Below are positions 55,644 through 64,000 of a stretch of DNA of 64,000 nt, piece by piece. The position numbers were made by a program, and so were the translations under genes. A model generated the notes under the pieces. That model did no database searches. It was not told where the DNA came from and saw nothing but the letters and a program-made list of their open reading frames with translations. Location of the stretch: positions 1,364,001 to 1,428,000 of the forward strand of contig JARKIF010000014.1 of assembly GCA_029378245.1 (NCBI GenBank), given 5' to 3'. The stretch is from Roridomyces roridus. Lineage: Eukaryota; Basidiomycota; Agaricomycetes; Agaricales; Mycenaceae. Positions within the stretch are counted from its first letter, which is position 1. Each line of letters opens with the position of its first letter.

Positions 55644-57648
55644 ATGTTGTGGCTCTCGGCTCTCGTCGTTATCGCTCAGCTGAGTGCGGCCAAGCCGCTG
55701 TTGAACCAGCGATGGGACGACCAAAGTGTCAAGCACGCGTGGGTCGAGATTCCCAAGGGCTGGGAGTATCACTCCGCTCCTCCTGCCGACCACTTGCTCG
55801 ACCTGCGTATTGGGCTCAAGCAAGATAAAATTGACCAGCTGATTTCTTCCTTGTATGAAGTCAGTGACCCTGCTCATGGAAGGTGAATGCGTCCAATCGT
55901 GATCGTTTTCTCCATACTCAATGCATATACTTGCAGGTATGGCAAGCACTTGTCGAAGGAGGAGGTCGATGCTCTTGTTGCCCCTCATCCCGACTCTGTC
56001 GACGCTGTCGAAGCGTGGCTCGAGCACCACGGTATCAACCCCTCCGACGCGCATTTCCGCTTGACTGCCGGAGAATGGGTTACGATCCGCGTTTCCGTCG
56101 CGCAGGCTGAGCGTATGCTCAACACCAAATATGCTGTCTACCGGCACCCCTCCACGGGCTCCCAAGTCGTCCGCACGATGGAGTACTCGCTGCCCACCGA
56201 GTTGCACTCTCATGTGGATGTCATCTCGCCGACGACTTACTTTGGAACCATGCAGAGCATGCGTGCGACGAGCTTCATCCAGCCGCAGGCTGCGTCTCCG
56301 GATTCCGATTCGTTCGCAACCAACATTTCGCCTCTCGACGTCCCTGCATCTTGCGGGGTGACTGTCACACCTGCCTGCCTGAGGGCGCTGTACAACACGA
56401 CCGACTATGTTCCCCAAGCGACTGACAACAACAGCCTGGGCATTGCCAGTTACCTCGAGCAGTATGCCAACGACGCAGATTTGCAGACTTTCTTTACTAC
56501 ATTCCGCCCCGACGCTGTTGGCAGCACCGTTGAGCACGTCCAGATCAACGGTGGGCTTGACGATCAGTCGCTCCCTGGAATTGAAGCCAACCTCGATATT
56601 CGTGAGTGAGCTCTGCCCCTGTCTTGGTTTCGTAAATGACCTTGTTGCTCAGAGTACTCACTTGGGATCGCCTGGCCCACTAGGGGTACGGTTTACAGGT
56701 AAATTTCTTTCTTGTTGTGCTATTCGTTATTGACGTTCCATAGCACCGGAGGCGAGCCGCCTTTTAATGCCAGTTCCACCACGCCGACCAACACGAATGA
56801 GCCGTATCTCGACTGGTTGAACTACCTGCTCAACCAAACAACTATTCCCCAGACCTTGAGCAACAGCTACGGCGACCAAGAGCAAACTGTCCCCCTTGAC
56901 TACGCAACCAGTGTCTGCAACATGTTCGCCCAACTCGGTGTACGCGGAAGCAGCCTCTTCACCTCCAGCGGCGACCATGGCGTCGGAGGCGGTGACTGCA
57001 ATACCAACGACGGCACCAACACAGTCAAGTTCCAGCCCATCTTCCCCGCTTCGTGCCCGTACATTACCGCCGTCGGTGGCACCACGGGCGTCAACCCCGA
57101 GGTCGCGGCGAGCCTGTCTGGTGGCGGATTCTCCAACTACTTCCGACGGCCCGCGTACCAGACGTCGACAGTGGCATCCTTCATCATCGCTCTCGGTGAC
57201 GAGTACTCTGACTTGCACAATGCCAGTGGACGGACGTATCCTGATCTCGCGGCTCAAGCGGCGGGTTTCCAAGTCGTTAACGGTGGAGAGACGATCACGG
57301 TGGGCGGCACCAGTGCATCGGCACCGGTACGTTGTCATTCATATTCTTCTTCTTTTGAAAGAGACTCGACTCACGACCCTCGCACAGACTGTCGCCGGCG
57401 TTTTCGCGCTCCTGAACGACATGCGCATCGTCGAGGGCAAGTCTCCGCTGGGTTTCGTCAACCCACTCATCTACTCGGTTGCCAAGGATGGTTTCAACGA
57501 TATCGTCTCTGGCAATGCACCTGGATGCGGCACGGACGGTTTATCTGCTCGTGCTGGGTGGGACGCCGTCACTGGCCTTGGAACGCCAGATTTCTTGAAG
57601 TTGCAAGCGTTGCTGAAAGATGCCCGGGTGACGAACGACTATTCATGA
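55644..57648 (+). CDS. Secreted sedolisin (S53), tripeptidyl-peptidase-like, copy 2
   Basis: Paralogue of 28751-30833, with which it shares most of its sequence. Signal peptide MLWLSALVVIAQLSAA, prodomain HAWVEIPKGWEYHSAPPADH. Catalytic Glu/Asp in IEANLDIQ; oxyanion Asp in SSGDHGVGGG; Ser in GGTSASAPTVAG, the canonical SxS form (copy 1 has SCS). C-terminus DAVTGLGTPDFLKLQALLKD plus a short extra tail ARVTNDYS. It lacks the two introns that isolate the small third exon of copy 1, and has an extra intron after RGTVY before STGGEPPFN. It reads YSLGIAWPTRGTVYSTGG in the region where copy 1 has YSLGIAAPTTATFWSTGG. Expected to be active at acid pH outside the cell. Confidence 0.93.
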
Positions 57649-57678
57649 GATTGATACGTAGCACGTTCTCTTAAACAA

Positions 57679-57795
57679 AAGTGTGGGTTCGTTGTGGTTG
57701 ATGCGCTCGTCGACCATGTCCCGACGGAAGATGGAAGTGGTCCATGTTCCTCTTGGAAATTGGAATGGAAAGCATCGGAGGCCGGGCCGGATTAG
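57679..57795 (+). pseudogene. Remnant of a GNAT gene 3' end
   Basis: Encodes KCGFVVVDALVDHVPTEDG followed by decayed sequence. Its nucleotides match the 3' end of GNAT 1 (32705-32800) closely (for example GTGTGGGTTCGTTGTGGTTG) and better than GNAT 2. Only the last ~35 codons remain, starting right after the sedolisin 2 stop. Confidence 0.75.
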
Positions 57796-58036
57796 CTATA
57801 GCCAGTCACATCATGGTCACAGTGTGGTCGTCTGAAAATCCGCATTCTCCCTTTACCCTCCCTTCTTGATCCCTTCCTTGTCCAAGTCTTCGGCTACGCT
57901 GTTTCTGTGAACTGTCTTGGATGACACTAAGTTTCAGCGCCCGGCCACAACATTCCGCAGACACGGTTCACCCATACCGACGTGAGAAGGCTCCTCGTCC
58001 ATAAAAGACGGTAAAAGAAAGAACTCTACATACTCC
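57796..58036. promoter_or_regulatory. Upstream region of GNAT 2
   Basis: About 240 bp; CATAAAAG near 58000 is the likely TATA-like site. The CCCGGCCAC and CCGACGTG words also occur downstream of GNAT 1. Confidence 0.4.
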
Positions 58037-58794
58037 ATGGACGCCCTTGAATGGAACCCAACCACCAATGAACCATTCCTGCGTCTCCCCGCGCCCTTTG
58101 CGCACCTGATTCTCACCCCGCCGCGGATGAGTGACGTCGAACCGACAGTATCAATCCTCCGTGACCCCAAAGTCGCGGTCTGGATGGGCAGCATGGGACC
58201 CGGGAGAGAATACACGGCTGCCCGGGCGGAGAGCTACCTCGCAAAGATTATAGCAGAGACGGACGTTGGTGTACAAGAGATGAAGCGCGGTGAGCATCCA
58301 TTCAGCACTTGTCCCGTGCGTCATCTACGGGAGGAGCGTGCTGAGGGAGGTGATGTCTATCTTGGGGATGTGGGCATCTACCGTGCGAGTTGGGCACATG
58401 TAGATAATCGAGAGGAGCGCGCCAGGATGGTTGCGGAGAATAACGCGCGTCAGGCTGGGGATCCTGAGATTGTATGGCACGTTGGGTGTACGTGTTGAAT
58501 CTTTTTACCTCGTTGCTCGCACTGATTCAATACTCCCCAGTTTACCTCGCGCCGAGTCACCACGGCCGCGGAATAACGACTGCCGCTGTAAAAGCACTGA
58601 TAGACTGGAGCGTCAAGTGGATGGGTGCACGTCGGATCATCTCGTCCACATTCACAGAAAACCACGGCAGTTTTCGAGTTCAGCAAAAGTGCGGGTTTGT
58701 CCTGGTAGATACGTTGGTTGACCATGTGCCGGTGGGGGATGAAAAGTGGTCGTTGCATCTTACAGAGTGGACGGGAGGGAATGATGCAGTTTGA
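58037..58794 (+). CDS. GNAT-family N-acetyltransferase, copy 2
   Basis: Paralogue of 32059-32813. Exons 58037-58487 and 58541-58794, joined as WHVG-FYLAPSHHGRG. MDALEWNPTTNEPFLRLPAP, ILTPPRMSDV, LRDPKVAVWMG, GDVYLGDVGIYR, the acetyl-CoA loop YLAPSHHGRGITTAAVKALI, FTENHGSFRVQQKCGFVLVD, and a C-terminal WSLHLTEWTGG. Same intron position and phase as copy 1. Roughly 70 percent alike by eye. Substrate unknown. Confidence 0.85.
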
Positions 58795-58854
58795 ATAATA
58801 TTAATGAAAATTCAAGAAGTGACTATGGTGCGCATGCAACCTAATTAAAAAAAG

Positions 58855-59057
58855 AGGAAAATACTGGTGCATCCCGGGTGCGAGCAAAAGGAACGCGAGC
58901 CCCAAATGCAGCCGTTAGACGCTGGGGTGTTCCTACCACAAGGGGAATTGAACCCTCGACCCTCCTAGAGGACCGATCATCAATGGTCGAATTCATCATG
59001 ACCATTGAGCTAGTGGCGCCGTGGTGGAATGGCGATTGAAGGCAGGGTGTATGCTGC
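58855..59057 (-). mobile_element. tRNA-derived SINE-like element, copy 2
   Basis: Minus strand: GGCGCCACTAGCTCAATGG (A box), TCATGATGAATTCGACCATTG, GGTTCAATTCC (B box), then body CCCAGCGTCTAACGGCTGCA, TTCCTTTTGCTCGCACC and CCAGTATTTTCCTC with a T-run. A 7-bp stem AATGGTC/GACCATT lies just after the A box. Full-length match to copy 1 at 46991-47183, 11.9 kb away. Confidence 0.7.
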
Positions 59058-59237
59058 ATGTTACAGCACTCAGTAATGACTCTCTTCTAAAACACCGAGA
59101 TACCCCACCGAGCGAGTAACTCGAGACATGATAATTACCTTTTTGGGGTTGCGATCTCTGATCCGTCGCGGAATCTAAACGAAACGGCAGCGTGGGACAC
59201 GGAGATGAGATGAGATAACTCAAAAAAATGGAACTAT

Positions 59238-61247
59238 TTACTTCTTCCTCCCAAAGAAATCCGCCACCGACGCCTGCCCTGACTTCCCACTCGGCTTGAG
59301 CTTCGGTTTCGCTGCAGGCGCGGGCTTGGACTTTTCCTTCTCCTTCGCTGGCGCCTTCTCCTTAGCCGGCTTCTCCTTCACGGGTTTCTCCTTCGTCTGC
59401 TCCTCCTCCGTGTCGTCCTTGGCCTTCTCTTTCCCCTTCCCCTTGGCCTTGGCGGGGGCTTTGCTCTTGCCTTTACCCTTCTTCTCTTCTTCCGCCTCTT
59501 CCTCATCCACGGACTCGTACTCGGACACGTCTTCCGTCACTGCAAAATGTCAGTAAACGCTCTACAAACCGGAGAAGAACACACCCATATACCCCTTAGC
59601 ATCCAAAGTGGTCTTACTTTTCACCACCCTCCTCTTCTTCAGCCCATTCCGCCCTATCGGGACCACTTTCTTTGGTTTCCTCTTCACCGGCGCGCGCTTG
59701 GGTGCAGGGTCAGGATCTGACATGTCTGCTTCCACGTCCGAGGCAGGGACAGAGGCCGGGGCGGAGGGACCTGTCGCGTCGTCCATGTCCACGTCGTCGT
59801 CACCGTGAGGAACAAACCGCGAAGCGCGTTCGACGCCATCTGCAGCTATTCGTTAGCACAAGAGAACCTTTGGGATTCGGACGCACCATCGTCGATATCC
59901 ATCATTTCCCTCAACTCCTTCTCTGCCTCCGTCTCTTTGGCCTTGCCTTTAGCTTTCGGTTTGGGAGCGGGAACATCCTCATCGGAATCAGAAAGGACGA
60001 CCCCTTTGCGGACGCGCACTTCGGATTTGGATTGGACAGGCTTGGGCTTGGGCTCCTCCTCCTCCTCCTCCGAGTCCACGAGCGCTGCGGTGGATTTGCG
60101 TTTGACACCTCGCTGTATTATCATTAGCATACCGTACGGCAATTTACTTGCTCAATACATACCTTCCCTTTGCTACTCTCTGCGTCAGCCATCTTGGCGT
60201 CGACCTTTTCTGAGATGGTGCTCGGGCCTGCTTTGGGCTTCACATCGTCGTCTTCCGAGTCGGATGCAAGTGCGGACTTGCTCTTGCCGGTACTCTTTTT
60301 AGCAGCGTTCTGCAAGTGTAAATTAGCGTTAGTGGAGACGAGAAACGCACACGCACTATACTGCTCCCTTCCTCCACCTTGAGTTTCTCCACCGTCTTGG
60401 GCTTCTCCTTTGGCTTCACCTCTGCCTTTGGTTTCGTCTTCTCCTCTTCCTTTGGTTTCGCCTCCACCTTGGGTTTAGGTTTCGCGAAAAAGTCGAGCTT
60501 GCCCGTCTGCTTCGGCTTTGTCTCCTTCGGTTTCGCCGTTTCCTCCTTTTCTTTCGTGGATTTGGAGGTGTCGGCGGTCTTTGTCTGTGCGCTCGTCGAT
60601 GCCGTGCGCCCTGGGCGTAAGGAGTTGACGAAAGGCTTGTCTGAAAACTACAGATATCCGTCAGTGGCCCAGGTCAAACAACCAGAGGAACGAGGATAGA
60701 CGCACCACGACATTCGCAGCGACGATCCTCCCCACAGTCTTCTCCATCTCTTTCCCCTTCTTCCCATTGTCCACCGCACGCACGATATCGGTGGGTGTGC
60801 ATAACAAACCCTTGTCGCGAATCACACTCGGCGAGAGACTGTACACATGCATCGCTTCGAGGCGGACGAATTGTGCTTGGGCACTTTCGACATCCTTTTC
60901 GCCCACGAGGAGGACTTGCGTGCATTCCACCACGTCTTCTTCCTCTTCATCGTCGTCGTACATGTCATCGTCCTCGTCAACGGAGAAGGGGTCCGTTGGT
61001 TCCGGGCGGATGCTGCCACTCAGGAGATAGGTCGCAGCCATCTTCTGTCCTTCACTTGCATGGAATTCTGCAAGCTCACTACCAACCAAGTCGTCATTGT
61101 ATTGAAAGAAGAAAAGCGGAATGAGGCCGACTTTTTCGCGACGTTGACGTTTAGACCGAGAGCGCGGCTCAGAGAACGGTATGTGACGATGTTGTTTTCG
61201 ATAAGCAGCTGTTTGGTGAGGTAGTCGCGAACGTCTTGAGAGGACAT
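59238..61247 (-). CDS. DNA polymerase delta subunit 3 (Pol32/Cdc27/POLD3-like)
   Basis: Accessory subunit that links polymerase delta to PCNA in the nucleus. Start MSSQDVRDYLTKQLLIENNI with VTYRSLSRALGLNVNVAK, the POLD3 N-terminal winged-helix signature (VTYRxLSRxLxVxVNxAK). Intron, then ELAEFHASEGQKMAATYLLS, DPFSVDEDDDMYDDDEEEE and VRLEAMHVYSLSPSVIRDKG. The long middle is Lys/Glu/Pro-rich and disordered across several exons. The C-terminus ends GQASVADFFGRKK, a canonical PIP box (Q-x-x-V-x-x-F-F). The start at 61247 is preferred over a Met 51 bp upstream because it aligns with the family. Weak sequence conservation of the middle is normal here. Confidence 0.85.
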
Positions 61248-61375
61248 GGTGGGAAGGAGACGCGACGCGTCAACAGCTGCAAATTGATTCCAACTCAAAA
61301 AGGCAACTCAGTCCTTCTGGCGCTACGCTATTTTGCAACATCTACTGGGATGAATTTCACAACTGCATTAGCTTG

Positions 61376-62900
61376 CTAAACCGTCTGTGCCAGGCGTTTC
61401 CCCAACTCTCGTTTCAGGTGCTCAATCATCTGGTCTTCGCTGGGCGAATCGACGACCGAGATCCCAGCCGTCATCGTCTGGCGCTCAGGGCGGTGGACCG
61501 ATTCGTAGCGCACCATCCTGTGCATGTGCCCCATCCGCCAAACCTGAATTGCCGCGTAAACACCAATGATCGTGCCCAAGTCGAGGAGCCACTCACCCGA
61601 AGCTGTTTCACCAACGCGTCCAATTCAGCTGTCAACGCCTCCCCCTCTTCGCCTTCCACACACGCCTTGACCACCGCCCGGATATCGTACTCCCTCAGAT
61701 AATTAAACCAGTCACGTTGCGCCGTCGGAAGATGCAGCGACTCCTTCTCTGGAGTGGGGAATGGCCGAATGCCAAGGAATGAGTCGAGTGTCCGGAAAAG
61801 AACACTCTGTCCACCCGAACTGCCGTCAACGCCGCCGAGCGTCCATCCTTGGTAGCCCTGTGCATACGCCATCCACACCTCACGCGAAATGTGGGCCTCG
61901 GACATGGTGCTGAAGAAGAACTTGAACGCAGCGCGGAGGGTCTCGTTGGCAGATTTCAGAGTGGCACAAGCGGCGGAAGCATCTCCTTCATCGAGGTGGG
62001 CGATTGATTGTGCAAAGAGGTGGTATACGGGAAGAGCCTTCGAAAGAAATCAGTGATTCGATCATGGTGAAATCAGTGTGTACGAACCCGGACTTCCATC
62101 TCTGAAGTAAGTTTCGTGGTCCAGTATTCAGTCGACCTGTGAGCCTCTGGTAAACCCACAGTAACACTGTACTCCAAGCTGTCGTCTTCGCGCAGATTGC
62201 AGTATATGAGTGAAGTCATGCAGCCGCCCGGTGACGCTGTCCCAAAATGTCGTTGCAAATATCGCCAGGGAAGTTCGAGCTCCTCGGGGATGTCGAGAGA
62301 CTGTTCGCTTTGGGCTTCACTGACTATAGGGCTGACACCCCATCTTCATGATATTAGCGGGATACCGATTGACAAATACGAGGACACGTACCGGTAGGAG
62401 TGGCGCAAAAAAGATAGACACAGGAATAGCCCTAACCACACGCCTTGCGGACATGACTCGGCGCCTTCAAATGCCCTGCGGACTTGCTCCATATCCACAT
62501 GCGTGTCCAGTTGCGAGCGCATTCGCGAGCGGAACGAGTCGATTATTTTTCGGTTGTACGCGTTGTCGACGGAAGATTCCGGTACGGGGAAAGAGGGCTC
62601 CATGGCGCGGTATACCGAGTCATACGACCTCAGGGCTACAGGCCAAGTCTCGCGGTACGTCGCTCGCGGCGGCCAACTCCCGCCTCCACCGACGACAATC
62701 AGAGAACGCAGGCGCGTCAAGACGTCATGCTGCAGCGGTTCATCGAGTATTTGGGTGCTCGGCGAAGGAAGAGAGGGTTCAGGTTGGGTCCAAGAAGGCA
62801 ATAGCCAGGAAAGCACTTTTGGCATGAAAGGTTCATGGCGCCGGGCTTGCAATATCGGGAGGACACACTGGTCCACGCCTAACTGTGCAGCAGAGTGCAT
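61376..62900 (-). CDS. Indoleamine 2,3-dioxygenase-like heme protein
   Basis: IDO opens the indole ring of tryptophan to N-formylkynurenine in the kynurenine/NAD route. Start chosen MHSAAQLGVDQCVLPILQ at 62900. Exon 1: MEPSFPVPESSVDNAYNRKI, DTHVDMEQVRRAFEG, GVWLGLFLCLSFLRHSYRYV. After an intron: EAQSEQSLDIPEELELPWRY, YCNLREDDSLEYSVTVGLPE, ALPVYHLFAQSIAHLDEGDA, LRAAFKFFFSTMSEAHISRE with VWMAYAQGYQGW. The IDO core GSSGGQSVLFRTLDSFLGIR with PFPTPEKESLHLPTAQRDWF, DIRAVVKACVE, and the helix RMGHMHRMVRYE supplies a probable proximal heme His. Ends GKRLAQTV. Exon positions near 62390 are inferred. The assignment rests on motif order rather than search. Confidence 0.75.
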
Positions 62901-64000
62901 GCTTGGGAGACAATGCGGGCGGGATCGTTTAATATGTATACTTGGTATGAATTGGATTCGATTCGATGTATTGGAGCCCCGAGGAGTTGCGTATCCCGGG
63001 TAAGAACCGAACTCAGACCTTGCGAGATAGGGGAACCAGGGGTGTGAACGTGAACTGGGAACGAACGAGAGACTCCTTTTGTTTTTAATGTGGCGTGTTG
63101 GAAGCAGGACGGGGAGGTCGGGTCTGACTTGGGTCGGACACCGTATGGCAGTGTGGGTCACAAATCGGATAACGCCGCCTTTCTCTCTGATTAAGTTGGC
63201 AACCAGGGTGTCGGTAAACGGGGAGGTCGGTAACCGGGGAGGTTGGGTCGGGGTCGGCTGGATGTCTGTGCGGACTAGGATTGACGGCGGACATCTGGCA
63301 CTGGCAGGAAACGCTGTACTCGGAGAGCAAATGAAGTGGGCTAGGTCGTCCGAAGTTTCATTCCCACTTCAGTTCCGTGTCGGTTCGATCGGGCAAACGG
63401 CTAGTCTTCAGTGTCGTCACGATTCACTGTCGCGCCGGCCTCAGATCGAAGAAGCCTGGCATGCACAAGCAGGTGGCTGTGGTCGGGGGTCGAGGAGATG
63501 GCTGGCAATATTCACACCTGTTCATGGCACAGGGGAGGAGACACAGCGTGTCTGATGTCAGCAAACACAAAGTGATTCCATCTGATCCTGAAAACGCAAG
63601 TCGGGAATAGATTAATATTAGTCTGGACTCAGTACCTGACCCTGGTAGAGGCAAGACACAAAAATGGAAAATCAGAGATGCTGTGGAATGTAGACCTGGT
63701 TATTGAAATGGAAAATGTATGATGATGTCATATACAGAAAGGGTAATAATAGCGGGCCGCATGACCGATCGGATCGCCCCTTTTCGGCAGATCTGCCATT
63801 TCGGGCTTGCGATTCTTGATCCGCTGTGGGCTGTCAAGGCGACACGTGGGATGCCGAATCGAACTTATGAGTTCAACTTCGGACGACGGATTAATGTTCA
63901 CGAACGCTCGAAATAGAAGCGTGCAAGCTGCCGTCTAACAACTCGAAAACGGAACAAAGAGCCGAAGGATGAGACACGTATTGTGCCTTGCCAGGCACGA
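62901..64000. other. No gene supported; G-rich short repeats
   Basis: Open frames are short and unlike any family. GGGGAGGTCGG/GGGGAGGTTGGGTCGGGG-type words recur near 63105-63118 and 63220-63256. No RNA gene noticed. Confidence 0.4.

Noticed and set aside
55438..55644. Small ORF upstream of sedolisin 2
   Set aside because: It spans the TATA box and leader of the protease and has no family resemblance.
1..64000. CRISPR arrays, operons, Shine-Dalgarno sites
   Set aside because: The sequence is eukaryotic; no regular spacer-repeat array is present and the concepts do not apply.

Overview
The window is nuclear DNA of a filamentous basidiomycete, most likely an Agaricomycete. Almost every gene is cut by short GT-AG introns of about 45-60 bp, and the protein families fit that clade: large APH-like kinases, F-box proteins with an N-terminal Cys motif, a Plavaka transposase, a DUF6532-like protein and sedolisin proteases. 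Exon structures were worked out by eye from reading frame, splice sites and family memory; no search was run.

Layout. 0-5.2 kb: the 3' part of an amino-acid permease, a small coiled-coil gene with a duplicated exon, a broken second copy of the permease 3' end, and a degenerate repeat field. 5.7-9.0 kb: mitochondrial amidotransferase GatA (-) and ribosome-biogenesis factor Mak11 (+), head to head with only 43 bp between their start codons. 9.0-13.1 kb: two tandem APH-like kinases with a gene-conversion pattern. 13.2-17.7 kb: an unknown Ser/Pro-rich protein and a single-pass membrane protein. 17.8-23.4 kb: a Rho1-type GEF with two DH domains, then PH and CNH domains. 23.5-28.0 kb: a coiled-coil protein and an F-box protein, each with an apparent single-base frame break, and an orphan.

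28.7-32.8 kb holds a secreted sedolisin, a UPF0357 (DUF2015) protein and a GNAT acetyltransferase. A related sedolisin-GNAT block lies at 55.6-58.8 kb with a remnant of another GNAT copy. 33.9-46.4 kb is the most striking part. A short-chain dehydrogenase (SDR) gene on the minus strand is split by a 9.7-kb insertion (34516-44228) with 9-bp direct repeats and 20-bp imperfect terminal inverted repeats. Inside are a Mutator-like (MULE) transposase relic without its catalytic core, a full-length Plavaka/CACTA-type transposase gene, a divergent DUF6532-like gene and a Cys-rich zinc-binding-like gene. An intact divergent SDR paralogue lies next to it.

46.7-50.0 kb: a MITE-like inverted repeat, a tRNA-derived SINE-like element, a hypothetical ORF and a RING E3 ligase. 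50.2-55.3 kb: a Doa10/MARCH6-type membrane E3 ligase, head to head with the RING gene. 59.2-62.9 kb: the DNA polymerase delta third subunit (Pol32/Cdc27/POLD3-like, with a C-terminal PIP box) and an indoleamine 2,3-dioxygenase-like gene. The last 1.1 kb shows no gene.
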